Assembly (NCBI GenBank): GCA_026706505.1
Contig: JAPOYQ010000184.1
Coordinates: 1-8,178, forward strand
Reading direction: 5' to 3'
Length of the DNA stretch: 8,178 nucleotides
Origin: Gemmatimonadota bacterium
GTDB lineage: Bacteria > Latescibacterota > UBA2968 > UBA8231
Shown here: positions 1 through 6,501 of the stretch, one piece after another
Layout of the letters: every line of letters starts with the position of its first letter
How positions within the stretch are numbered: the first letter of the stretch is position 1
Position numbers and translations under genes: made by a program
The notes under the pieces: generated by a model
The model's input: the letters and a program-made list of their open reading frames with translations, nothing else
Told to the model about the DNA's origin: nothing
Database searches by the model: none

Positions 1-368
1 TGCCGGAGACCGCGTCGAAGCTGCTCAACCTAGGAGTGCCGCTCGAACGCGTCGTGCAGCAGAGCACGGCCGCGGCGGCTGACGCTATCGGGCGCGGCGA
101 GGAGTTGGGTACTCTGCGGGAGGGTACGGTGGCGGATCTGGCGGCGTTTGAAGTGTTGGAGGGGACGTTTGAGTTCCAGGATGTGCGCGGCCGGCGCGAG
201 CAGGGCGATCGCAAAATTGAGCCGGTATTGACCGTGCGTCAGGGCAAGGCGCATCGGCCGGAGGATTTGCGCGAGGAGCTAGAGGAAGCGCGCGAGCGGG
301 CGCGCTTTATGCGCAGTCTCACTGGCAGGAATTTTGCGGCTTTGGGTTGGGTTCCGGGTGGCGAGTGA
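1..368 (+). CDS. Amidohydrolase/deacetylase-family metallohydrolase, C-terminal part (5' end outside window)
   Basis: The reading frame is open from the left edge (first full codon at base 3) to a TGA at 366-368, so only about the last 121 residues are present. The visible part has the C-terminal signature of dihydroorotase-like amidohydrolases. A helix reading SKLLNLGVPLERVV is followed by a threonine- and alanine-rich 'TAAAADAIGR' helix, then ELGTLREGTVADLAAF, where the chain returns from the barrel to the small composite beta domain, and finally EPVLTVRQGK. This pattern is typical of the group annotated as amidohydrolase/deacetylase metallohydrolases, whose substrates are mostly unproven. 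The metal ligands lie upstream and cannot be checked. After the usual family end comes a highly charged helix of about 40 residues rich in Glu and Arg, probably a capping helix. The gene ends 52 bp before the DAHP synthase start. The family is fairly secure; the substrate is unknown. Confidence 0.8.
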   Translation, partial: PETASKLLNLGVPLERVVQQSTAAAADAIGRGEELGTLREGTVADLAAFEVLEGTFEFQDVRGRREQGDRKIEPVLTVRQGKAHRPEDLREELEEARERARFMRSLTGRNFAALGWVPGGE

Positions 369-404
369 ATAGTGTTTAGACGATAAGAATTTACAACCGC
401 TACT

Positions 405-411
405 AAAGGAG
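405..411 (+). promoter_or_regulatory. Ribosome binding site supporting a TTG start
   Basis: AAAGGAG lies nine bases before the TTG at 421. It decides the start of the DAHP synthase. The protein begun there also aligns residue for residue with the N-terminus of E. coli AroG (both carry DDLRI at residues 6-10). Confidence 0.75.
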
Positions 412-420
412 TAGAAAGAC

Positions 421-1479
421 TTGTTCGAATCAACTGACGATCTGCGCATTGACCAACTCAAACCCTTGATCCCACCGGCGATTCTAATGGAAGAATTGCC
501 CATTACGGAAAAGGCCTCCCACACCGTGGCTGCGGCCCGGCGTGCATTGGACTCCATACTGGCCGGAGAGGACGACCGGCTAGTGGTGGTGGTCGGGCCG
601 TGTTCGATCCACGATCCCCAAGCTGCGCTTGAATACGCAGACCGGCTCAGGGAAAAAGCTGAGTCCCTAAGCGACGAGTTGTACGTGGTGATGCGCGTGT
701 ATTTTGAGAAGCCGCGCACGACCGTCGGCTGGAAGGGGTTGATCAACGACCCGCATTTGGACGACAGCTTCGATATCAACAGCGGCTTGCGCGCCGCGCG
801 CGGCTTGCTGGTGCAGTTGGGGGATATGGGTCTGCCGGCCGCTTCCGAATTCCTCGATACCATCACGCCGCAGTTTATCGCCGACTTGATTGCTTGGGGG
901 GCCATTGGTGCTCGCACTACTGAAAGTCAGGTTCACCGCGAACTGGCTTCGGGCCTGTCGATGCCTGTTGGCTTTAAGAATGGGACCGCGGGCAATGTGC
1001 AGATCGCCCTCGACGCCATCGGCGCGGCCCGTCACCCGCATCACTTTCTCTCGGTGACCAAGCAGGGCATTGCGGCGATTGTCGGGACTGCGGGCAATGC
1101 GAGCTGTCATTTGATTTTGCGCGGCGGCAGCGACGGGACCAACTACGATCACGCCAGCGTCGGTGCGGCTGCGGCCCAGCTCAAGGAGGTGGATTTGCCG
1201 CACCGGGTGATGATCGATTGCAGCCACGGCAACAGCGCCAAGGACCACAAGCGCCAGCCGGCGGTTGCACGTGCGATCGCCGCACAGGTGGCGGAGGGAG
1301 CGCAGGATGTTTTCGGGGTGATGCTGGAAAGTCACTTAATCGAGGGCAACCAGAAACAGCAGGCGGGTAGTGAGTTGGTTTATGGGCAGAGCATTACGGA
1401 TGCCTGTATTGGGTGGGAAGATACGGTGGAGGTGTTGGAGGAATTGGCCGCGGCGGTGCGGACACAACGGGAAAAATAA
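421..1479 (+). CDS. aroG: 3-deoxy-7-phosphoheptulonate (DAHP) synthase, class I (AroF/G/H type)
   Basis: This enzyme condenses phosphoenolpyruvate and erythrose 4-phosphate to DAHP, the first step of the cytosolic shikimate pathway. Its 352 residues are collinear with E. coli AroG (350 aa, recalled from memory). Family signatures include VVVGPCSIHDP (57-66), RVYFEKPRTTVGWKGLINDP (92-111), GARTTESQVHRELASGLS (163-180), GFKNGT (184-189) and SITDACIGWED. The four metal ligands are present as Cys61, His269, Glu303 and Asp327; the last three sit one residue later than in AroG because of a one-residue insertion after RGG. Positions linked to feedback inhibition in AroG are kept (Asp6, Asp7, Asp146, Pro150, Ser180, Phe209), so the enzyme is probably inhibited by an aromatic amino acid. 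Which one cannot be settled, and residue 147 is Thr where AroG has Met. It ends in two consecutive TAA codons 39 bp before the transporter. No other aromatic gene is visible. Confidence 0.96.
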   Translation: MFESTDDLRIDQLKPLIPPAILMEELPITEKASHTVAAARRALDSILAGEDDRLVVVVGPCSIHDPQAALEYADRLREKAESLSDELYVVMRVYFEKPRTTVGWKGLINDPHLDDSFDINSGLRAARGLLVQLGDMGLPAASEFLDTITPQFIADLIAWGAIGARTTESQVHRELASGLSMPVGFKNGTAGNVQIALDAIGAARHPHHFLSVTKQGIAAIVGTAGNASCHLILRGGSDGTNYDHASVGAAAAQLKEVDLPHRVMIDCSHGNSAKDHKRQPAVARAIAAQVAEGAQDVFGVMLESHLIEGNQKQQAGSELVYGQSITDACIGWEDTVEVLEELAAAVRTQREK

Positions 1480-1483
1480 TAAA

Positions 1484-1510
1484 CGACCGGACCGACCGGA
1501 CCGACCGGCC
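1484..1510 (+). repeat. Three tandem copies of a 9-bp unit
   Basis: CGACCGGAC occurs at 1484-1492 and 1493-1501, and CGACCGGCC at 1502-1510. The repeat fills most of the 39-bp gap between the DAHP synthase stop and the transporter GTG, exactly where a Shine-Dalgarno site would be expected. None is seen there. The unit length is a multiple of three, so copy-number change would not shift frame relative to the upstream gene. Confidence 0.85.
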
Positions 1511-1518
1511 TAGCTAGC

Positions 1519-2682
1519 GTGAAAAATCTTTCGCTGCTCTTTTTGTGCGAGGCTCTCTCGCGCACCGCCAGTCTCGTCATGCTGTCGAGCATGGCGCTCA
1601 TTGGCCAGCGTTTGACGCCGAATCCCGCGCTGGCAACCCTGCCGCTGGCCCTGGCGCCGGTGGCCACGATGATAATGACGGTGCCCGCGGCGCAGCTAAT
1701 GCAGCGGCGGGGCCGCAAGATAGGTTTTGCCTTGGGTGCTGTGTTGGGCGTCGTCGGGGGCGCGGTGGGGTGTCTGGCCGTGTACCAGGGCGATTTCGCG
1801 CTGCTTTGTCTGGGTGGGTTGGGCATTGGTGCGGTCAACGGTTTTGCTACCTATTATCGCTTTGCCGCTGGCGAGGTGGTGGCCGAGGATTTTCGCAGTC
1901 GCGCCATTTCGCTGGTAATGGCCGGAGGCGTTGTGGCCGCGGTATCGGGATCCAATCTGGCGGCGTGGTCGCGGGAGTGGTTCCCCGATTATTTATTTGC
2001 TGGTTCTTTTTTGGGGATTGCCGCCGTTCATGCGCTGGTTTTGCCGGTGCTCTGCTTTGTCTCCTTTCCCGCGTCTAGCGCCGAGGAGCAGCGGGCGGGT
2101 GGGCGTTCGCTCAGGGAGATCGCGCGGCAGGCGGATTTCGCGCTGGCGGTGATTGGGGCGGTGGCCGCTTGGGGTCTGATGTCGCTGTTGATGAATGCCA
2201 CGCCGCTGGCGATGAAGCGGCATTTGCATTCCTTTGCCGATACAGCCTGGGTGATTCAGTGGCATGTGTTGGGCATGTACGTGCCGTCTTTTTTTACTGG
2301 GCACCTGATCTCGCGTTGGGGCGAGCACCGGATCATGTTCGCCGGCCTCGCGTTGCTCGGGTGCTCGATCGCGGTCAATTTGAGCGGTATTGGGCTCTAT
2401 CACTACACGATTGGGTTGGCGCTATTGGGCGTGGGGTGGAATTTTCTTTTCGTAGGGTCCACTTCGCTGTTGGCGATGACGCACCGGCCCGAGGAAAAGG
2501 CGCGGGTGCAATCCTGCAATGACTTTCTGGTTTTTGGCCTGATCGTGTTGACCAGTTTTGGGGCGGCACCTTTGGAGGGTATGTTGGGTTGGGACCGGCT
2601 CAATTACTTGGCTGTGCCCTTTTTGATGGCGGTGGCGGTGGTGCTAGGGTTGCTGTGGGTGCGGGCGGGACGGAGTGGCTGA
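1519..2682 (+). CDS. MFS transporter, 12 transmembrane helices
   Basis: A 387-residue major facilitator with two six-helix halves. Hydrophobic stretches are roughly at 3-28, 38-58, 69-90, 93-115, 131-150, 158-182, 206-230, 241-264, 272-292, 295-318, 335-352 and 360-382. The loop between helices 2 and 3 carries the motif-A remnant QRRGRK (about 61-66). Helix 5 has the glycine-rich SLVMAGGVVAAVSGSNLA segment. The second half has WHVLGMYVPSFFTGHLISRWG, recognisable from an uncharacterised bacterial MFS group. The GTG start is chosen because helix 1 begins almost at once and stops lie upstream; the next ATG, at 1579, would remove most of that helix. No clear Shine-Dalgarno precedes it, so translation may depend on readthrough of ribosomes from the DAHP synthase 39 bp upstream. 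The substrate is unknown; sugar, organic acid or aromatic compound export or import are all possible. Confidence 0.88.
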   Translation: MKNLSLLFLCEALSRTASLVMLSSMALIGQRLTPNPALATLPLALAPVATMIMTVPAAQLMQRRGRKIGFALGAVLGVVGGAVGCLAVYQGDFALLCLGGLGIGAVNGFATYYRFAAGEVVAEDFRSRAISLVMAGGVVAAVSGSNLAAWSREWFPDYLFAGSFLGIAAVHALVLPVLCFVSFPASSAEEQRAGGRSLREIARQADFALAVIGAVAAWGLMSLLMNATPLAMKRHLHSFADTAWVIQWHVLGMYVPSFFTGHLISRWGEHRIMFAGLALLGCSIAVNLSGIGLYHYTIGLALLGVGWNFLFVGSTSLLAMTHRPEEKARVQSCNDFLVFGLIVLTSFGAAPLEGMLGWDRLNYLAVPFLMAVAVVLGLLWVRAGRSG

Positions 2683-2689
2683 CGAGATC

Positions 2690-2709
2690 CGCAGATGGAC
2701 GCAGAATAG
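2690..2709 (+). repeat. Degenerate two-unit CGCAGA repeat
   Basis: CGCAGATGGA is followed directly by CGCAGAATAG just after the transporter stop. It resembles the short 'CGCAGAT' intergenic repeats seen in many GC-rich genomes. Two imperfect units are weak evidence. Confidence 0.3.
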
Positions 2710-2730
2710 TAGAAACAGGACGATCCGTAT

Positions 2731-2750
2731 CTTGATCGTTCAAGTTCAAG
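2731..2750 (+). promoter_or_regulatory. Small hairpin next to, and possibly masking, the ribosome binding site
   Basis: CTTGA (2731-2735) can pair with TCAAG at 2740-2744 across a four-base loop, or with a second TCAAG at 2746-2750 that overlaps the Shine-Dalgarno AAGGAGG. The two pairings exclude each other, so the second could modestly limit access to the ribosome site. With only five base pairs this is speculative. No T tract follows, so it is not a convincing terminator. Confidence 0.25.
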
Positions 2751-2755
2751 GAGGG
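2748..2755 (+). promoter_or_regulatory. Strong ribosome binding site of the oxidoreductase gene
   Basis: AAGGAGGG ends eight bases before the ATG at 2764. It is the longest match to the anti-Shine-Dalgarno sequence in the window and suggests this gene starts a well-translated unit. Confidence 0.8.
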
Positions 2756-2763
2756 TTCCGACG

Positions 2764-3888
2764 ATGGCTAAATATCGCGTGGGGTTGATCGGGGCTGGGC
2801 GCAAGGGCACGCAGCACGCGCGCGCCTATATGCTCGACGAGCGCACGGAGTTGGTGGCCGTGGCCGATGGAGATCCGGAGAATTTGGCGTTGTTTCAAAA
2901 GCGCACGGGCGTGCCCGGTTATGCCGATTATCGCCAGATGCTAGAGAAAGAGGCGCTCGACATTGCCGCGCCGATTTTGCCGGTCGGCGTCAACCCAGAG
3001 GTCGTCATCGCCTGCGCGCAAGCCGGGGTCAAGGCCATCCTCTGCGAAAAGCCAATCGCGGCCTCATTGGAAGAAGCCGATCGCATGGTCGCCGAGTGCA
3101 AGAGCCGGCGCATTCCCTTTGGCGCGGGCGACTTGGACGTCAATCTGCCGGCCTACCAAAAGGCCCTAAAGTTCATTGGTGCGGGTGAGTTGGGGGCGGT
3201 CAAGCGCATCACGTTGCTCGGTGGGTCGGGCACGGAGATGTCGGGTGGCGGCTGTCAGCGCTTTACGCTGATGCGCCATTTTGCTGAATGCGACGAGGTG
3301 GCGTGGGTGTCGGGCTGGGTCAGCGACGATCCTTTGAGCGAACACGACCAAGGTGGGGCTGGGTACGTGCGTTTCGCCAATGGAATCGAGTCGTTTATCT
3401 ACCGCGACAAGGATGCGCGGGGCCGCGGCTACGAGGTGGTCTGTGAGGACGGAGTTTTCTACTCAGACGACAATCTCGCAGGCTTGTACCGGTACGTCGA
3501 AGGCGATGGGGCGAGCTGGGAGAAGTTGGAAAAGATTGAGGGCGTCTTGCCGGAAGGGCCGATTTACGGCGTTTACGGCGAAGAGCGCGGGTACGACGCC
3601 GAGGGCTGGCGCTGTCTTGGGGATCGCAACAGGGCTAGTTGCAAGGCCATTATCGACGCGCTGGAGCGGGGCGAAGATCCGCCGGGCAGCGGCGAGAACG
3701 GCGTCAAGGTCCTCGAAATGGCCATCGCGGTGCGCGAGTCGCACCGACAGGGGTGTGTGCCCGTGGCACTGCCGCTGGCCGACCGCAGCTTGCGCATGGT
3801 CCCCCGACCCGGGCGGATGTACAACAAAAAGCCGATCTACGGCCGCGAAAAATACATGGATCAGGTTTTGTCCCAGAAGAAGGACTAA
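2764..3888 (+). CDS. Gfo/Idh/MocA-family oxidoreductase with atypical active site
   Basis: A 374-residue protein with an N-terminal Rossmann domain. The dinucleotide motif GLIGAGRKG lies at 7-15, an acidic Asp35 at the end of strand 2 suggests NAD(H), and the family CEKP motif lies at 94-97 with Lys96. The C-terminal alpha/beta domain (about 130-350) matches the family's usual fold and length. Members normally oxidise or reduce a sugar, inositol or related polyol. The segment normally read as D-x3-H-x2-D in the catalytic region, and as GCH-x2-DLLR in related proteins, is here GGGCQRFTLMRHF (161-173). Gln165 stands where the catalytic His is expected, Gly161 where Asp is expected, and Thr168 where the following Asp is expected. 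The fixed 'xHxRR' segment is also altered, to GDLDVN (122-127). The family assignment is firm; catalytic activity is uncertain. It lies 33 bp before the TIM-barrel gene and probably shares its operon. Confidence 0.9.
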   Translation: MAKYRVGLIGAGRKGTQHARAYMLDERTELVAVADGDPENLALFQKRTGVPGYADYRQMLEKEALDIAAPILPVGVNPEVVIACAQAGVKAILCEKPIAASLEEADRMVAECKSRRIPFGAGDLDVNLPAYQKALKFIGAGELGAVKRITLLGGSGTEMSGGGCQRFTLMRHFAECDEVAWVSGWVSDDPLSEHDQGGAGYVRFANGIESFIYRDKDARGRGYEVVCEDGVFYSDDNLAGLYRYVEGDGASWEKLEKIEGVLPEGPIYGVYGEERGYDAEGWRCLGDRNRASCKAIIDALERGEDPPGSGENGVKVLEMAIAVRESHRQGCVPVALPLADRSLRMVPRPGRMYNKKPIYGREKYMDQVLSQKKD

Positions 3889-3908
3889 AAGGCCGATGGG
3901 CCACGAAA

Positions 3909-3914
3909 TAGGAG
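3909..3914 (+). promoter_or_regulatory. Ribosome binding site of the TIM-barrel gene
   Basis: ATAGGAG, with GGAG ending at 3914, stands seven bases before the ATG at 3922 and supports that start. Confidence 0.6.
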
Positions 3915-3921
3915 CTTAACT

Positions 3922-5493
3922 ATGGACCGACCCCGTTTGATTCACTACAACGACGCGCACCACTTCCACGCCAAGCGACTCGAACCACCGGCCAGCCGCC
4001 ACCTCCTGAACTGGCCAGTAGATGAGGTGTTGGGCACGGGTGTGGATCTGCTGGTTTTGGGATTGGGTTATAGCGACGTCTTCTTCCACCAGAGCGAGAT
4101 CGGCCGCGTGGTGGGGCAGGGAAAGGAGGTGTGGGAAAACTACATCGACTGGCGGATCATGCGGATGGTCGAGGTAGCCAAGGAACTGGGCACCGACCAG
4201 GTACGAGCCGTTGTTGAGCGCGGCCGGGAGACTGGGATGAAGGTATTTCCCAGCCTCAAGCTCCAGGACTCTACCAGTCCGGGACGCGAGCGCTTCGGGC
4301 GGCTCAAGGAACAGTATGGGGCTGCGGTGTGCATTGGCGACGCGGGCCGGGCCGAGTGGTGTTACGACTACGCGCAAGAGGCCGTGCAGGAGTACAAGCT
4401 GGCCCTTATCGGCGAAATGCTGGAAGGCTACCAGCCCGATGGACTGGAACTGGATTTTTGCTTTGACAACTTCTATTTCAAAAAGGATGAGATCCAGGAA
4501 AACGCGCCGTTGATGACCGAGTTTGTGGCCAAGGTGCGGGCGTTGGCCGAGGAAATCGGCGCGCGGCAGGGCCGCAAAATTCCGCTTATGGCGCGGGTGC
4601 ATCTAAAAGAGGAAGACAACCTCGCGGTGGGGCTGGACGTGGAGGCGTGGCTGCGGGCCGGCAGCCTCGACTGGGTCGTCGGTCAGGATGAGAACGTGCT
4701 GGTTGACCCGGGCATTCAGGCACCGTGGATGGCCGAGGTGGCTGAGAATGCGGGTGCTGCCGCGTATTATCGGCCGCCGCGCCGGATCTACGACGAGCGG
4801 GTGGGGTTGCCGAGCATTGAGATGTACCGCGCCCTCAGCCAGACCCTCGCTTGGCAGGGCTACGCTGGGATGTATTTGGGCTACATGCCTTGGCCCTTGG
4901 CCGAGCGCGAGTACCAGATCCTGCGCGAGGTGGCCTATCCGCAGGTACACGCTCGGAGCGACAAGCGCTACTTATTGCAGCCGCGCGAAGGAGTCATTGG
5001 GGAAGAGACTTCTACGCCGGAGCGCCAAGTGCCGGAACAGCTCTTGGAGGGCGAGACGGTCGCGCTCGACATTTGGGTGGCCGACGATGTGGAGAGCGCC
5101 CGGAGCGACGGGGAGATGCGTCCGGCCATTTTGACGCTGCGCTTTTCCTTTTTTTGCATTGAAGACGAGATCGAAATGCGCTTTAACGGCCGGGTCTTGT
5201 CTCGCGCCGAAGCCGAAATCAGCGACGAGCGCGCGCTGACTATTCCCGTTCAGCTCGCCGGAAATATGGCGGTGCAGGCCCCGTTGGGTTTTTCAGCGCA
5301 CTGGTTCCGCTTTCGCTTGGCACCGGAGGAAGTAAGGCGCGGGGCCAATCGGGTCGAGATCGAGGTGAAGAAACTGGAGGCGCGAGCGGGTTTTGTCCGC
5401 AGCATTAACGGGGCGGAAATCCTGGTCCGCTACAAGGACTTTGTGCGTCCCGAAGGTTTGGTACTGGAACGGATCGCTCCGCCGGGAGGTTGA
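3922..5493 (+). CDS. Putative TIM-barrel glycosylhydrolase-like protein with C-terminal beta domain
   Basis: A 523-residue protein resembling the uncharacterised 'family 10 glycosylhydrolase-like' (GHL) group. Residues 1-350 alternate strands and helices as in a (beta/alpha)8 barrel. They include GTGVDLLVLGLGYSDVFF early on, a KVFPSLKLQD strand, and DYAQEAVQEYKLALIGEMLEGY leading to the strongest motif, PDGLELDFCFDNFYF (172-186). Its acidic residues Glu176, Asp178 and Asp182 lie at the strand-4 position, where such barrels carry active-site carboxylates. GLDVEAWLRAGSLDWVV and SIEMYRALSQTLAWQGYAGMYLGYMPWP form later barrel strands. From about 355 to 520 a second, beta-rich domain (ALDIWVADD, LTLRFSFFCIEDEIEMRFNG, NRVEIEVKKLE) looks like a jelly-roll or carbohydrate-binding accessory domain. 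No signal peptide is visible, so a cytosolic role on imported oligosaccharides is likely. Substrate and reaction are unknown. The stop is one base before the epimerase ATG, indicating translational coupling. Confidence 0.75.
   Translation: MDRPRLIHYNDAHHFHAKRLEPPASRHLLNWPVDEVLGTGVDLLVLGLGYSDVFFHQSEIGRVVGQGKEVWENYIDWRIMRMVEVAKELGTDQVRAVVERGRETGMKVFPSLKLQDSTSPGRERFGRLKEQYGAAVCIGDAGRAEWCYDYAQEAVQEYKLALIGEMLEGYQPDGLELDFCFDNFYFKKDEIQENAPLMTEFVAKVRALAEEIGARQGRKIPLMARVHLKEEDNLAVGLDVEAWLRAGSLDWVVGQDENVLVDPGIQAPWMAEVAENAGAAAYYRPPRRIYDERVGLPSIEMYRALSQTLAWQGYAGMYLGYMPWPLAEREYQILREVAYPQVHARSDKRYLLQPREGVIGEETSTPERQVPEQLLEGETVALDIWVADDVESARSDGEMRPAILTLRFSFFCIEDEIEMRFNGRVLSRAEAEISDERALTIPVQLAGNMAVQAPLGFSAHWFRFRLAPEEVRRGANRVEIEVKKLEARAGFVRSINGAEILVRYKDFVRPEGLVLERIAPPGG
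5484..5489 (+). promoter_or_regulatory. Ribosome binding site that fixes the epimerase start
   Basis: GGGAGG, inside the last codons of the upstream gene, lies five bases before ATG 5495. It decides for this start over an in-frame one at 5393, which would add 34 residues before the Rossmann strand. Confidence 0.8.
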
Positions 5494-5494
5494 G

Positions 5495-6337
5495 ATGCGC
5501 GTATTGATTACGGGAACTAGCGGTTTTATCGGTCGGGCGTTGGCCGCGGATATGGCCGCGGAGCACGAGGTAGTCTGTTTGTCGCGCCAGCCGACGGAGG
5601 TTGCGGGGGTGGTAGTGGTGGTTGGAGATTTTACGCGGGTGGAGGATCTGCATCGGTTGGATCGGTGGGACTTTGACGCGCTGGTCCATCTGGGGGCGGT
5701 GACGGGCGCGGGTGCCGAAGCGGATCTGATGCGGGTCAATGTCATGGGGACTTACGGCCTGTTGCGCTATCTGATTGATCGGGGTTGCAGCAAATTCGCA
5801 TTGGCCTCGTCGATTGCCGCGGTCGGGATGCAGTCGGTGCATTTTCGGCCGCTCGAACTGCCGATGCCGGATGAGCATCCATGTCTGGACCGCGACGGCT
5901 ACGGTTTTTCCAAATACATGATGGAGGAGACGACCCGCTATCTGGCGCGGCAGCGGGAGGACCTAGACTTCATCAATATTAGGCTGGCTTCGATTTGGCC
6001 CGAGGACCGAGTGCCTGCGCCACGGCAACTGGGGCCAGTGGGACCGTGGGGGATGGGGGCGATTTCGTGTATGTATTTGAGCGATGCGGTGCGGTGCTTC
6101 CGGCTGGCGGCGGAGAGCGCGCACAAGGCGGGGGTGCGGATTTTGAACGCAGTGGGGACGCAGGCCTGTGTGGCCTGTACGGTGCCGGAGTTGATGCGGA
6201 TTTGGTATGGGGCCGATGTGGAGAAGATCGACATGGCGCATTACGAGCGGGTGGGACACGAGCGGGATCCGGTGTACGATATTGCGCGGATTGAAGCGGA
6301 GTTGGGGTTTGTGCCGGCGCGAAGTGTGTTGCCCTAA
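5495..6337 (+). CDS. NAD-dependent epimerase/dehydratase (extended SDR)
   Basis: A 280-residue extended short-chain dehydrogenase/reductase, acting on nucleotide sugars, free sugar acids or related substrates. It opens with MRVLITGTSGFIG, the GxxGxxG cofactor loop at Gly7, Gly10 and Gly13. GDF (44-46) is followed by ALVHLGAVTG (62-71) and then NVMGTYGLLR (82-91). The catalytic set is Ser105/Ser106 with Tyr136-x3-Lys140 (DGYGFSKYMME). NIRLASIWPE (about 165-174) is the usual strand before substrate binding. It is somewhat shorter than classical 310-330-residue UDP-sugar epimerases, which suits the family that includes uronate dehydrogenases and simple sugar dehydrogenases. The start follows the previous stop by one base, so expression is coupled to the TIM-barrel gene, and it appears to be the last gene of the operon. 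Epimerase, dehydratase or dehydrogenase activity cannot be told apart from sequence alone. Confidence 0.88.
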   Translation: MRVLITGTSGFIGRALAADMAAEHEVVCLSRQPTEVAGVVVVVGDFTRVEDLHRLDRWDFDALVHLGAVTGAGAEADLMRVNVMGTYGLLRYLIDRGCSKFALASSIAAVGMQSVHFRPLELPMPDEHPCLDRDGYGFSKYMMEETTRYLARQREDLDFINIRLASIWPEDRVPAPRQLGPVGPWGMGAISCMYLSDAVRCFRLAAESAHKAGVRILNAVGTQACVACTVPELMRIWYGADVEKIDMAHYERVGHERDPVYDIARIEAELGFVPARSVLP

Positions 6338-6435
6338 ATCAGGCTTTCGCCCAGCGTCGGCTGACCGGGGCGAGCTGGCGATAGTCGGGGATTACTGGAC
6401 AAGTCGGCTACGCGCCCTCCACCCATTGCCACTGG
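6338..6435. other. Convergent intergenic gap with no convincing gene or terminator
   Basis: The epimerase and sulfatase genes converge here. A six-base stem (TCGCCC 6347-6352 with GGGCGA 6368-6373) with a 15-base loop is present but no T tract follows. On the - strand a 30-codon open frame runs from an ATG at 6424-6426 to a TAG at 6334-6336; it has no recognisable motif. That ATG is the last part of direct repeat copy A. Confidence 0.5.
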
Positions 6436-6501
6436 TTACTCCTGCGCGAAAGGTTGGTTCTTGCTGATCGCAGAGTCTTCCCACTGGCCGCCCACCGGCC
6501 T
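6424..6501 (-). repeat. Direct repeat copy A: sulfatase tail, stop and downstream ATG
   Basis: Covers the last 21 sense codons of the sulfatase, its TAA, a nine-base spacer (CCAGTGGCA) and an ATG. The 66 bases at 6436-6501 match 7848-7913 without gaps, 54 of 66 identical by eye. The spacer and ATG also align, with small indels. Confidence 0.85.

Noticed and set aside
279..917. Long open frame on the - strand across the start of the DAHP synthase
   Set aside because: It lies antisense to a clearly conserved gene, has Ser/Arg-rich composition with no motif, and arises from the GC-rich codon pattern.
667..1335. 222-codon open frame on the - strand inside the DAHP synthase
   Set aside because: His-, Ala- and Arg-rich antisense shadow of a conserved enzyme; no family signature.
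3916..4602. 228-codon open frame on the - strand opposite the TIM-barrel gene
   Set aside because: Antisense to a gene with a good ribosome site and family motifs; no recognisable protein features.
5393..5494. Upstream in-frame start for the epimerase
   Set aside because: It would overlap the previous gene and add 34 residues before the Rossmann strand; ATG 5495 has a good ribosome site and fits the family N-terminus.
6347..6373. Rho-independent terminator between the convergent genes
   Set aside because: The stem has only six base pairs, the loop is 15 bases and no T tract follows on either side.
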